NCBI GenBank assembly: GCA_009602735.1
Contig: WELA01003891.1
Span: forward strand, 242,500-306,499
DNA: 64,000 bases
Reading direction: 5' to 3'
Source of the DNA: Mesotaenium endlicherianum
Taxonomy: Eukaryota > Streptophyta > Zygnematophyceae > Zygnematales > Mesotaeniaceae
Shown: piece after piece, positions 21,399 to 33,097 of the stretch
Numbering within the stretch: position 1 is the first letter of the stretch
How the letters are laid out: each line of letters starts with the position of its first letter
Notes under the pieces: generated by a model
Database searches by the model: none
Seen by the model: the letters and a program-made list of their open reading frames with translations, nothing else
What the model was told of the DNA's origin: nothing
Position numbers and translations under genes: made by a program

Positions 21399-22880
21399 TC
21401 GTCAGCTTGCTCAGATGTCTCGCTTCTTCGTGGCCTCTGGTTAGAATCTGAACTTTCCATAGGTTCCACCGTATGATAGAGTCTTCCACTCCTCAATCGC
21501 ATATACAGTTGGAATTTTTCAAATCCTTTACCAGGTCGAGCTCCACCAGCCCTCACAGGCCTCCATTCTCAATTTGCTTGGGAATTCTTGTCCACCTGAA
21601 CCAATCAATTGAAGTTCTAAAAAGTAGGACAGAATTGTCTTACTTCCAACAGGCTTTCGCCCAAGTTGAAGGTTTACTCAAATGGACAAATTTTGTAGTT
21701 TGCAAAAATCACGTCTAAGCAGATTAACCAACAACACCAGGTTCAGAGAAAATTGCTCACTCGGGCTTTCGCTTAACTTTCACAAAGTCACAGCTTACAA
21801 AACTTTAGAATTGTGGTATCTACGCTGGCCTGGTTTAAGCTCTTCGCTCAACACAGCGCTTTAACGATTTACACTGTTTCGCTGGGCTCACTCAGTTCTT
21901 CACTGAGAGCTTCCTTGTTAATCTCGCTTCTTGCTATGTGCAAGTCGACATTCGAGATTTCTGAGAACTTGGAAACTAACACAGCACTCACCATTTTATG
22001 CGCCTCTTACACGCTTGTGGCGTTCGGCTCGGATTTGCGCTAGGCTCCTAGTAGATTCTATCCTGCAAGGTCTTTATTTCCTACAAGCGAGATCCCTTCT
22101 TGGGAACTCCTTAATTCTGAATCTTATATGATACAATGAGAGGGAAATCTTGAAGCGTCGGTACAAGCGTAGCTTTTCGGCTATCCTGTGGCCTTGGGAA
22201 CTCCTTCTCCTTCGTGCTTCTTCTTCTCCTCCGCTCCTGCGCTTCTTTTTGCTTCTTGGCAAAAGGTGAGGGCAAGAATGAGGCAGGTTCGTGCAAGGCT
22301 CGTGCCTTTCCCAGGCACCACGCATGCCATCCTCTCTTGAGAATGCCAACGCTTAGTCATAACGTTTGGTTTGCATGCCGTTCTTGCTCAAAATCTAGCT
22401 TAGTAATCTTCACTTAGCATGCATGCACACCTTGTCACTGTCGCGCATCTCTGCCCGGCTTCTCAGTCAGAGTCACGCTTATGTGGCCTGTGGCTCGTGA
22501 CGCTCGAGGTGGATGCCCTAGTTGTGGCTGTCACCAAGGGTCCGAGCCGAGGTGGCACACAGCCTCTTATAGCTTCCCTGACGTGGCATTGCCAGGTTGG
22601 CTATCTAGTTAGTGTTGCCTTTCGGGCATCCATTGGCATGGACCATCGCTGGTCCCAAGCAATTAGCTTTTCAGCTGACTTGTGTGTCACCCACTCATGG
22701 CTGAGTGACAATTTAACCTGTCATAGTCACTCCTTTCAGTGACTTAGACTTTGAGTTATGCCGCTGAATGTGGTGAAATAAGTCTTTTGGTCGGTGAGTC
22801 AATGCTAACCTTCCGTACCTGGGCGGCCGTGACTTGTGCTGCGAGTGTGGCGCCGTCAAACGGATAGTAGTCGCGACCAC

Positions 22881-23586
22881 TGTAAACTGCTGTAAACAAC
22901 ACTTTCATCGGGCTGAAATTGAGAATGTACTTCTAGGTACAGTTTCTTACTTATATAAAGTCAATCGAGTCGCGTTCGATTTGGCCAGTGTAAATTGGGC
23001 CTAAGTGGACTTAACACATGGCTTGTATGTGCATTGTGAAGTCGCGGCAGTTTGAAACATAGTCCATTTCTCAAAATATTTTAAGACGTTTCCTTCGAAT
23101 GAGGTACAGCTCGTACAAAAAGTTCCCAGGAGAAAGAATAAAGCTGGAAACAAAAAAATCTCCTTATTTTTGTTGCTGTTCCTGGCCATTTGATTGGATC
23201 GCTGGTCATGTAACAAGTAAGGACCAGTAAGAGGGAGCAAAACATTCGATTTCGGCTGATTTGCTCGCAGGCTCCTGCCCGTTTTGCACATCGGAAAACT
23301 GCCCAAGGATGCGCGAATCTGCGGGCCCTTGACGATTGAGTGCGAACTAACCGGACTAATCTGCGAGCTGCTGCGAGTGGCTGCGAGAACCAGCAGCGGG
23401 GTCATAGCGGGGAAATAGGTGGAGGAATATAGTTCTGTAGTAGGGGCCGAATCACACTGGCGAAACCAGGCGAAATCCTCTGTGATGATGGTTCGGAAAT
23501 CAAGTAGATAAATGTCTAGCATGGTCTCGCAATCGCATTCGAGTTGCATTGACTTGTTGCGGTTTATCAGAATCTCTCTTTGCAAA
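22881..23586. other. Spacer upstream of the PDI-like gene
   Basis: No supported gene. The minus-strand open frame here overlaps PDI exon 1 and has no recognisable content. The PDI promoter and 5' leader must lie in this interval; I saw no convincing TATA box. Confidence 0.4.
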
Positions 23587-26500
23587 ATGGCGAAAGGGTT
23601 AATGGTTGTTTTTGCTTTGGCTACAATATGCAGCTTAGCTGTAGTAAAATCAGAATCAGAAGAACCTTCAGAAGTGAAGGCTCTTGATCCCAGTGACTTC
23701 GAAGAATTTGTCGGAAAAGACAAGGGAGCACTTGTGGAGTTTTACGCGCCCTGGTAGGTTCTCACTGTATTATTTTCCGGTCTCTCTACAGGAAGGATCT
23801 AAATGTGCCCAGAGTTGTTGATAGGTGAAAATTGTATCGAAGTTTAGATACCTCTTTGTCATCAAGGTGGAGTACGTATGGTGTATAATGTATTGACAAC
23901 GTCTTTATTGGCAAAATCATTGACGCTTTTAGGTGTGGACACTGCAAAAAGCTAGCACCTGAGTATGAGAAGTTAGCGTCAGCATTCAAGAGGAACAAGA
24001 ACGCCCTCATAGCGAAGGTACAGTTATACTTCAGTAAACTCCAGCTTACTTACTGCTTCCAGCCAGTTGTTGCGATGGCAGAAATGTGGCTTGTCATGTA
24101 CAATCATTGTTTGGCCCCACTCAGTTTCTTTATTTTAAACGCTGGTTTATGTATTATGAAGTAGGTGCTTTAGCAACTCTAAACTATAATAATTTGTTCG
24201 TTCTTCCATGGCTTCAGGTGGACTGTGACCAGCATAAGGACTTGTGCGGAGAATATGGTGTTAGTGGTTATCCAACCATTAAATGGTTTCCAAAGGGTTC
24301 TTTGAAGCCAGAGGCGTAAGTTTGCTGTTAATTTCTTGTCAAGTTCCTAATTTTTGTCTGATTGTGTTCCAACTTATTCATTTGCAGGGAGCTAAGACTT
24401 GCTTTCTTTGCAGTAGCTTGGTGACCTGGCCTATATCTTGTAGTTTGATGTTTGCGTACTTTGTGCTAGCAAATTTGAAGGAGCGGAGTCAGAGAAGAAG
24501 ACAGCTTGTAGCTTATAGCTCTACCACATGGTGGAGATTGAGACTGAGAGAAGCATTTGACGTTCATTTTGCAGTTACTCAGGGGGGAGAACTGCTGATG
24601 CACTACTTGAGTTCGTCAACAAACAGACTGGTATCTTTTCTTCTCGGTTATCTTGAAGTTTATGCCGCCGGTACTTAGAGAGGGTGTTCGTGTAAGCTGT
24701 ATTCTGAGTCCTCTGCTCCTGTTTGACCATTATCAACTGAACAAAGGAGGAAGTTGTTCTTCAGCTGTGTCTCTCGAGCAGCTGCAGCTGTGAAGGCCTT
24801 AAGTGGTCAAAACCCCCCTTCTTTTGTCTTGTACTCGCGTTTCAGGTTCAAAAGCTGCCTTTGCAGTGGCACCCTCTGACGTGGTGATCCTTACCCCCCA
24901 GAACTTTGACGAGGTTGTGTTGGACAAGTCGAAGAACGTCCTTGCCGAATTCTATGCCCCATGGTGAGCAGATTAAAAGTCTTGCAGCAGTCCACCAACC
25001 AGGCCCTCCTTTTTGTCTTTACAAGTTGTTTCTTACAGAAAGGTGTCAACATGGATGTAGCTGAACGTGAGTGAGTGGAATTTGGACATATATGGTGCAC
25101 CTTTTTGCCCCTATGAGGTTGGTGATGAGGGACTAGTATACAGGGGCAGCATCGTTGGATTAATCCGAGGTATCTATGCACTGCACATTACAATGAGGAT
25201 TTACTAAAACGTGGCAGTAGCCTGTAACGAATGTATGTATAGTTGCCCTGGCGCACTGCCTTATATTTTTTGCTGGTGCGGGCTTTTGTGGGCAGGTGTG
25301 GACATTGCAAGAGTCTAGAGCCTGTAAGTTGACCACTTATTTTCCTTGCCAACTTTTAATGTCATAGTTTAGCTAGTAACATGGTGGGATCATGGAGTAG
25401 CACCCAAGACGTGCTCTTATCAGGTGCAACACCTTTGTTCTTTACATTTTTTCATTGTCTGCTGTCAATTTAGGTATACGAAAAGCTTGCGACTGCTTTC
25501 AAGGGAGACAAGGATGTTGTTATTGCCAAATTGGACGCTGATGCACACAAGGATTTGGCTGGGAGGTAAACTCGAGGACATACTTATTGCACTTGTTGAT
25601 AGGGTGCTTAGTAGCATAGTGCATGCACAATGACAATCATTTGACATGCATGTTGGCTTTCGATACTTTTAGTGGTCAAAGTAGGATGATGCCTACTCAT
25701 TGTGTAGCAATAAGTGTGCGATGAGCCTCCAGCAACGTGCTAGAAGTGTCGAGACGTACTGTGTGGGAGTCGTGGACCTTGTATTGCTTGAACTCTGAAC
25801 TTGGGGCATATAGTATAGGTGAATGGCAAGAGAATTATTAGTGCGACAAGTAGGCATACACAATGGATGCAAAGGCAGCACTATATTCTCAGTGATGTAG
25901 GCCCTTAAATGTAGGCCCTTAAATGTGTTGTGCATGGTGATGGGGCAATGTGCATGATTCATAAGAAACTGCTGTGTATGGGGGACTGCTGCTCTTTGTT
26001 GACTGGGTGCAACTAGGTAGCGTGCAACAAGTAAAGTGAACACTTCAGATTGGAGGCATAGCAAGACCCTGACCTATTTTAGTTTGATAGTGCTGTATGA
26101 TGGCATGCCATGTTTGAGGCATGGCTTCAGACATTTGACGAAGTCTGTCTGAAAAGTGTTATGCTTGGTTCCAGCTTTATTAAAGTTAACCCCATGTTTA
26201 ACTTTCTAGTTGAAGTCTTCAGTTGTCTCGTCAAGTTTCATTGGTCCGTTTCTTTCCTTGGTCAGTCGTTAAATATCCTATCTGATTGGAAAATTCATTT
26301 TTTTGTGTTCAGGTTTGGTGTTGCGGGCTTTCCCACAATCAAGTACTTTTCTAAGGTGGACAAGGAGGAAGGAGAGAATTATGAGGGGGGGCGCACTTTG
26401 GATGACATGGTAAAATATATCAATCAGAAGGCTGGCAAGTTCCGCTCAGCTGATGGCACCTTGAATAAGAAGGCGGGCAAAATTTCCGAGCTTGATGCAT

Positions 26501-27437
26501 TGGCAGGGAAATATGTGGCAGCTTCAGCTGAGGAGCGTGCCAGTATTATTAAGGAGGCTGAAACTGCAGCGGGTGCTGTTGATGAGACCAGGACCAAGTA
26601 CGTCGTTGTCCTTCCTCTCCCTCTGGTGTGCTCTTTCTGGTAGCTTGTTGCAGTGCTCTTGTTTTCTATGCTGGGGTGCGAAACTGAACAATGTCATATG
26701 CTGATTGTGGTTGGCAAGTTGGGCAGCTGATGTATTCCTGGACATAATTTGGCCTGTAGCAACAATCGTGCTTCACTATCTACCATGCATGTTTCAGCTC
26801 CATCACAAAGTTTTATGACTTGCAACATTTGGGCAAAGATTCCACTTGAGCTTTTAGCATAGAAGTGGTCCTGAATGCTCTTTGCCCGTCTGTTGTTTGT
26901 AGAAATGCTGGACAGTATTTGAAGGTGATGAAGAACATCAATGAGAAGAGCAATGAGTACCCAGAGAAGGAGGTAGCTCGCCTGGAACGCATGCTCTCTG
27001 GGGTAAGGTTCCTGTCTCTTTTGATATTAGACGTTGGTTCACTTTTTGCTTTCCTGGAATTGACAATTTTGTGAAATTTCGGAGTAAGGAGGTGAGCAGT
27101 TGGCTGTGAGCAGTCGGCTGTGACAATAGTGAACGATGTTGATAGCTGGTGGCTTTGACAAGTCTGGATGTATTGTCCTCAGGTGGTGGACATTACTGTA
27201 ATGAGAAGTCATCTATAAAATCTAAGATGCTGTTGACCTTCTGTTGTGCAGTCTCTGAGCGCTGCTAAGATTGATGAGTTCACTGTGAGACGGAACATTG
27301 TCAAGTCATTTATTCCCATGACACCTGAAGAGTTGGCGGAGGAAGCTGCAGCTGCGGCAGCTGAGGCAGCTGAGGGAGCTGACGGAGAGGATGAAGCCGA
27401 AGATGGAGAAGCAGCTGAGGATATAGCTGATGAGTAG
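23587..27437 (+). CDS. PDIL2: Protein disulfide isomerase, PDIL2 type, 10 exons
   Basis: Exons 23587-23753, 23933-24017, 24218-24315, 24575-24630, 24846-24963, 25296-25323, 25474-25565, 26313-26597, 26903-27002 and 27252-27437 join in phase with GT-AG introns to 404 residues. Residues 1-23 form a signal peptide. Two thioredoxin domains follow, each with an active site WCGHCK (Cys57/Cys60 and Cys176/Cys179); a helical ERp29-type D domain covers about 250-365; the tail is Ala/Glu/Asp-rich. The enzyme forms and reshuffles disulfides in the endoplasmic reticulum. Plant PDIL2 proteins share this a-a'-D layout. Both introns that cut at the CGHC sites fall after the same base of the Trp codon, a trace of domain duplication. 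There is no KDEL; the protein ends DIADE, as in several ERp29-domain plant PDIs. The ATG is the first in frame before the signal peptide. Function is confident, the exact paralog less so. Confidence 0.93.
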
Positions 27438-28291
27438 CCGTTGTGTGGTTTATTGTTAAGGACGATAGTTTGGTGAGATTGGTCTGACTTTACCTTCATA
27501 GCTTCTTCTAATGAGTTGGCCCAAAAGCAAGAAGGATGTGATGCAGATTGTCATGAGTGACTTTTATTTGACTACACCATTATCAAGTTGTAAGGATACT
27601 CGTTGTTGGCGGCTATCGCGATGATGGAACTTTTTAACCTGTAATAGCAGTGAGTCACTTCCTCCTGGTGGCATTACTTATGAAGAAACATGAATCGTGT
27701 AGAGAGGTTATCTGTTACCATTTTCGCAACATGTGTTTGTTCCTCGTTTACACAGATTGGTTTAGAGCTTGCTTCCTAATCTCTAAGAGTGTGTGGTCAC
27801 GTGTTCACTTGCCCCAGTTTTATCTACTAGTGTGAATAGTTGATGGTCTATTGACATAACTAATCTGGGCATGCAAAAGTGCACCCTCACTACTTCGCAA
27901 TAAATCGCAAAAAGTACTAGCCTCAAGTAGAAGGCTCAAGATCATCATTAGTTCAGCCTTCAAGGACAAAAATGTCGACTAAGAGTTCATATGTGTGTCT
28001 TGACGTGGAAACTACCTATGTCAAATACTTTGAAGGTTCGCGACACGAGCTGTTACAAAGGTTGACTATGTGTGAACATTGTTGAACTCACACGCTTCAG
28101 AAGTTCCGCTCGAAACTTCAAAACCTATACGCTTTCGTACAGTGCACTTTTGCAGCCATTGCAGCGGGAAGTAACTGCTCCACGTAACGTATAAACCAGG
28201 AAAACGGCAAGAAATTTGGGGTCAGAATGTTGTAAGCTCGCCATTAATCGATGCTTGTCGCTTTATGTAAGTCATACAGCGACGCCTAATT
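27438..28291. other. Spacer between the PDI-like gene and a small open frame
   Basis: PDI 3' untranslated region and intergenic DNA. No gene, repeat or RNA structure recognised. Confidence 0.4.
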
Positions 28292-28870
28292 GTGTACCAC
28301 AACAAGGACACAAACGTTTTCAACAGTTTGCACACAATGGTCGAGAGAGGAGAAATGAGCCGGGCTGCAAACCAGAGTCGATTGCCTCCAGAGGAGAAGC
28401 CCAATGTAGCAGACAAGGCTGACATTGCTAGCACGCTGGCCAGGGTCGAAGGAGCAAGGCTGCATGGTAGATTCTTGAGCAATTACAAGAAGACCCAGGC
28501 TGACACGAGCAAAACGAATGCCGCCGAACTTCGAGCATCCCAACACGCTTTGCAAGTCGCCAATCTACAAGAAGCGATGAGCTTGCTAGCTAAGGCAGAA
28601 GTAGCTAGGGCTGTCGACGGGGATGAGACAAGCTCGGATCTCACACACCACCTCAAGCGACTTAAGCTTAAGAGCGATATTGCAGGTTTGGGCAAGCTGT
28701 TTGAGGGAGATTGTGCTTAGATGAAGGTGATGAATGACCTGGATGAAGTTTGCAAAAACGCCCAAGACGCTCTGGACAAGGTGACGTCGACGCGGCACAG
28801 AACAAGCAGGTTAGACTTTGATGACTTTTGGCAGGAGCAAATAATCTCCGTATGCATCAAAATTTAATGC
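28292..28870 (+). CDS. Hypothetical helical protein, reading frame resumes after one TAG
   Basis: An open frame of 142 residues (28292-28720; the internal ATG at 28337 is also possible) with a charged, Ala-rich helical composition: MVERGEMSRAANQSRL, IASTLARVEGARLHGRF, LQVANLQEAMSLLAKAEVAR, THHLKRLKLKSDIAGLGKLF. After the TAG at 28718-28720 the same frame continues for 49 sense codons (MKVMNDLDEVCKNAQDALDK and onward) to TAA at 28868-28870. No signal peptide, membrane segment or known motif. It may be a host gene with a premature stop, one with an unrecognised intron, or a dying pseudogene. I do not recognise a family. Confidence 0.4.
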
Positions 28871-29789
28871 GTGAGGCCCTAGGGTGTTCAGAAGCGATAT
28901 CTCTTGCTGGACCGTGTATTGGTATGCCTAAGAGACAAAGGAACAGTGATGAATGTGCGTTAAGTTTTGGGGTCTTACTCTACATGGCCGACACCTGCGT
29001 TGCGCAGGTGCCTACAATGGTGTGTTCAGACTGAGATGATGGTTCATGTGTCTTACGACATACCGGTTATGGTGTTGGCATGTGGGTAATAGGTGCCACG
29101 CGTTAAGACATTGGATGTGTATCAGCAGTTGTAGGCAATGCAGGTCTGGTCGGTCACCAGGCTTTGCTGCAATAAGGTCTATAGTGTACATGTGGCCTTC
29201 TGGCCAAAATTGGGGCAAATAATTTGTATATTCATATCCAGGAGTTTGTACTAATGTCACGTAAAGAGCTTGGGCATGCATCAGCGGCATAAGCAATACA
29301 AGTCAAGTAATCAAGTTTTGTTACAATGAATTCTATGATACACATGGCTTTATAGCAAAAAGAGAGGCCAATGTTAAATATTTTTACTTAGAATTTTGTA
29401 CCAATCAAAGTGAGCACCTCAAGAATGAAAATTGGTTAGAGAACAGGTGAGGCCCAAAAGATCACTGATAGCACACTAGATGGATGTTCTTAAAGTAATA
29501 CATACAAGAGCTTAAGCTGTGACTTTGCTCACTTGTGAAGTTTTTCAAGTGCTTAGGAACCGGCCTAGGAGAGGCCATTTTGCTCTTCACAAGAGAGACA
29601 AGTGGTCCTACAACACGATATAAAACCGTCAACTTTATTGATAATTCTGCCCTATAACTTGCCATTAAGGACTTGTAAAAGACGCCCCACTAGCAGCATC
29701 TCTAGAGCTTTTACTCTTGAATTGACATTTTGACGCATATTCGATATATGGGATCACTCTTGGAGGTGGTGTCTCTCGATCGCAGCTAA
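28871..29789. other. Noncoding stretch
   Basis: No supported gene. Short frames on both strands have no family features. It could hold decayed upstream parts of the retroelement remnant that starts at about 29790, but I saw no motif. Confidence 0.35.
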
Positions 29790-30125
29790 AAAAAGGGTAG
29801 GGACTGCGCGGAAGCATTCATCAATCATGTGATTTTGCAGCATGGAGCACCATCAAAAGTGCTGACAAATCAAGGGTTTGAATTTTAGAGAGCAATTCAG
29901 CACTTGTTAATTAGGTGTCTCATCGACCACCGCACTACATTCATATACCATTCATAAGGAGACGATCTGGCGTAAAGGGTGCAAAGCATCAAGTTGGCCC
30001 TATGAAAGTATTGCCTGAAAAATGACAAGCAAAATTGAAATATAGCCTTGCCATGGCTAAGTATGCGCTATTGCTTCAGCAAGCAAGCCGCTTTGGCAAA
30101 TTACTTGCCTTTGGGCTCCCGACCA
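29790..30125 (+). mobile_element. Decayed Ty3 integrase remnant (family E, fossil)
   Basis: The coding-like trace reads AFINHVILQHGAPSKVLTNQG, then an ID.R block, and KNDKQN followed by ALPWL and RFGKLLA-like ends. These are the later part of a Ty3 integrase catalytic core and the helix after it. Heavily broken and old. Confidence 0.6.
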
Positions 30126-30564
30126 TAGAATTACAGAGGTGAGGGCACACAATCTAGAAAAACCAAATGTACATTTTCCCGCAGGGCCCTCTGCAGTTCT
30201 ATGCCGCCCTGCCCAAAGGGCAAGAAACCTTTGATATAATATGATCGGGAGGGCTCGCATAGGGCAGAAGTGGGGGGACATTCTTTAATTCTGATACCCC
30301 AAAATGTAGATTTCCGGGGGCCGGGCGGCAAAGTCAAAAAATGTCTACTTTGTTCTCGCCCGGCTCTAGATTTGCCTTGGGAAGAGGTGAGAGGGGAAGC
30401 CATTTTGTATGCATAGTTAAGACATTCATTTGCTGACTTACACTTGAGATTATGTTGGAAGAAGCCTAATGGTGCCCATGAGCATTAAGCTGGATGTTGA
30501 ACAGGTGAAGAACCTGGACAGCCCTAAAGGGCTGCTAAAAGTGATGATATGTGGAATGGCGTAA
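30126..30564. other. Unassigned insert within the family E remnant
   Basis: About 440 bp with a GC-rich core (30180-30370) between the integrase trace and the MITE. No coding sense or repeat ends identified. Confidence 0.3.
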
Positions 30565-30570
30565 TTTGAG

Positions 30571-30951
30571 CCCTAGTTTTAGAATACGAATACGGCCTGT
30601 ACGTATGGGATAACTATGATGAAGTATATATGGGTGAGCCATATTTGTACGTAAAATACGCCAAAATACGCCAAGTGTGTGAACTTAGTAGAAAGTTTTT
30701 GCGGCTGTAACTTTTGGAAATTTTGGAAACTGTAAATTTTGTCGATTGCATTAGGTGGAGAATGACGAGCGCGTCAAGAATAGATGGTCAAAAGAAAATT
30801 TATGTCAACCATCCGGGAGAATCTTATTTTGGTATTAATTAAAAAAATTGGCTATCGTTTTTTAATGATTTATTTTTATACGTATACGTATACGATACCA
30901 AGTATCAGTACGGCAAGTTAGGCCGATACGCACGTATTTTTTAAATTAGGG
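30571..30951. mobile_element. MITE-like nonautonomous DNA transposon, 381 bp
   Basis: Imperfect terminal inverted repeats of roughly 30 bp: the left end starts CCCTAGTTTTAGAATACG and reaches ACGGCCT; the reverse complement of the right end starts CCCTAATTTAAAAAATACG and reaches TCGGCCT. TTTGAG flanks both sides (30565-30570 and 30952-30957) as a 6-bp target duplication. The body is AT-rich, contains TATACGTATACGTATACG, and has no open frame. The superfamily is uncertain because a 6-bp duplication does not fix one; a mutated 8- or 9-bp site (hAT or Mutator) is possible. Confidence 0.65.
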
Positions 30952-31269
30952 TTTGAGCATATGATGCCAGTTGCTTGGGACAACCTAAAGATTGCATAAA
31001 AGCAAGACACGCAACACTAAGTTACGACTAATGATGGTAGTTACACATTGTAGATGGTGCTTGAGTTTTGAAAGTGGCAAACTAAGACCACTATCAACAC
31101 CAGCTCGGGTGCAGATAACTTGCGACTCAAGCGTGCATGTGAAAATAGTGTGCTGGAACTGGAAGGTTGAGAGGGCATAACCATCCGAGATCATGTACAA
31201 TCTTCATGCCACTTGCCTAACATTCATCCCACTATTCAAGATGAGCCAAAGGAGTTGGTGCCAGCTACG

Positions 31270-31490
31270 CCCTGTGTCAGCTGCAGAGAGCTAGATAATG
31301 AGAAGGCTATGGTGACTTGTGACAAGTGCAATGCTGATGGCATAAGTTTTGCATTGGCGATGGAGAAGTAATGCCAAGAAGGTGAGAATGTCCTGAGTGT
31401 GTCAAAGTTCCTGGCAAAAGCCGAGCTGCAAAGCGAAATAACTTCTAGCTGCGAAGCGAGACTCTCTAATTGAAGGGAGGGGAATAATGT
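31270..31490 (+). mobile_element. PHD-finger-like tail of a decayed retroelement (family E, fossil)
   Basis: The plus strand keeps the start of a C4HC3-type zinc finger, CVSCRELDNEKAMVTCDKCN, and an ECPEC trace about 30 residues later. PHD fingers at the end of pol occur in some algal and plant Ty3 elements, where they may read chromatin. It lies about 1.1 kb downstream of the integrase trace, with the MITE between, so both probably belonged to one element. A decayed host PHD gene is the alternative. Confidence 0.45.
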
Positions 31491-33097
31491 AACTTCAAGG
31501 CAATCAATTCTTTTTGTAATTAAAGGCTTGGGAAGGAACTGTTAGAAGAGAACACTCTAAAAAATCCTCTGGTCGATTTTGCGTCAGGAAATTGATCTCT
31601 CGAAAGTTGACATGATTTGAGAGACGACTTTGAGAACCGAATTCCATAGAATTTACACCCCGAGAATGGTCGATGGGTGGTTTGCAATTTTTCCATCTTT
31701 TCGAAGGATGGCGTGGGATGGCCCTGGCAAACTCTTCGCTGAAATGTCGCGAAAGGATGGAAAACACAAAGGCGGTCATTGCGACATTTTCCACCTCGAG
31801 AAGTGGTGGAAAGGTGTTTTGAGACCCCACCCTCTCAAAAAGTTGCGCATCACTCTGGTATCACTCCTCCATCCTCTCTAAATCGCAAGATTAAGCCACT
31901 CACGACTCGACTCAAGTTCAATTGTGATAGTCATGAGTTGAGTTAGTGCAGCAATCTGCATCGACGGCGTTCCTTTGGTCAAGGCCAACCTCTAACCCAT
32001 CAAATGACCAACTTCGATAAGGATTGCCTGAACCTAACAACCATAGACAGCCGCAAGCATGTTTGTCCTTTAAGGTTTGTTTAGTTTGTTTCACAAAATT
32101 GAAATAGTTTGTTAATATTATGCAACGTATCAGAGACCCCGACTCTGTGACCCGCAATGACAAGTTATCTTTCTGCATTACGTTGCAAAGTGACTTCAAG
32201 CTTGTGGCGTCCTCATTTGTGATGACTTTCATTTCGAGTGGCAATTGCAACCCAGTCCTGCACGTGTAGACTAACATTAATAGTGTACAATAACTTGAGC
32301 TTGCCTCATTCCCTTTATGGGGGCTTGCGGTCCCCCTGTTGACACAGCAGAGACTGCCAGGTGGGAGATTGGACGCTTGCAAACGATTGAGAGTCACCAG
32401 GTGTAAGCTTTGGGCGGGTTAGAAGGACAGCAAGATACCGGGCTTGGGACTACTCTTGTGCTCTGGTCTTGTGCCAAGCCCCACATTGTGATAACACGCG
32501 CAGTGGGGGAAGAGGGGGGAGGGNCACCCAGCCACCTGGCTTGACACGTGAAGAGAGGCAGGGCTGACCCCTTCCTACTACCATCCCCCCCCCGCCCTTG
32601 CTCCCATGCTGCTCCCTGACGTGGGGCTAGCGGCAGCTCCTATCTTGTCTGCTGGTTCCCGTGTTGTCGTATCAAAATGTCTTGGGGAGGGGAAGAAGGG
32701 GAAGAGGGGGAAGAGGGGGCTTGGGGGAGGGGGGGGAGGGGGTGTGCAAGTGAAACTTGGTGGTGGTTGTGTGCGGGAGACTCCTTCAGGCGAGGCACCA
32801 TGGGCGTGGGCAAGAGCGCGGCGTCTCTCCGCCTCCGCTTGACAAGTTGCGGAGGAGGAACTGCATTTGGGCAAGGCCGCTGCTATCGCTGTAACATACG
32901 GCTGTTGTAGCTGCTGCTGCAGGAGTACCAACAATGACAGCGGCAGGGGCAGGGGCAAGCGGCAGAGTGGGTGGGTGGAGGAGTCACGGGGCACTAGTAG
33001 GAGGAGGCCCAGCAGGTCCATAAGCGGGTGAGGCGGGCGTGGTGTGATTGACGTGTGATGGGAACACGCACCTGTGACAAGGCAGCCCCCCCCCTCC
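31491..33097. other. Noncoding spacer with a GC- and G-rich low-complexity part
   Basis: 31491-32400 shows nothing I can assign. 32500-33060 is rich in G or C runs (GGGGGAGGGG type) and includes one unresolved base. Long open frames here on both strands are products of low complexity. A junction to the truncated family C copy lies at about 33098. Confidence 0.4.

Larger units (their letters stand above)
18957..22880 (-). mobile_element. Family B element, 5' half with Gag-like coding region (copy 1, fossil)
   Basis: The minus strand carries, from right to left: about 1.3 kb of leader with no clear coding sense (21560-22880), an unrecognised N-terminal domain (20961-21398), a helical Ala/Glu/Gln-rich stretch (20792-20964), a Gag-like region with zinc knuckles (19480-20280), and a basic/aromatic domain (18957-19304) that runs on into the piggyBac gene. 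The right part is shared with a second copy (37.6-38.25 and 46.8-49.0 kb). Both copies end at the same place, at GTCGCGAC as read on the minus strand (22880 and 49003). It is old, with many breaks, and was hit by a TRIM and two Ty3 insertions. Confidence 0.65.

Noticed and set aside
23001-23723. 240-codon minus-strand open frame upstream of and over PDI exon 1
   Set aside because: It is antisense to a confident coding exon, has no recognisable domain, and its composition is mixed; a chance frame.
32578-33021. 147-codon minus-strand frame rich in Pro, Leu and Ser
   Set aside because: Product of G/C-run low complexity; an overlapping plus-strand frame is equally open and poly-Gly; no conserved pattern.
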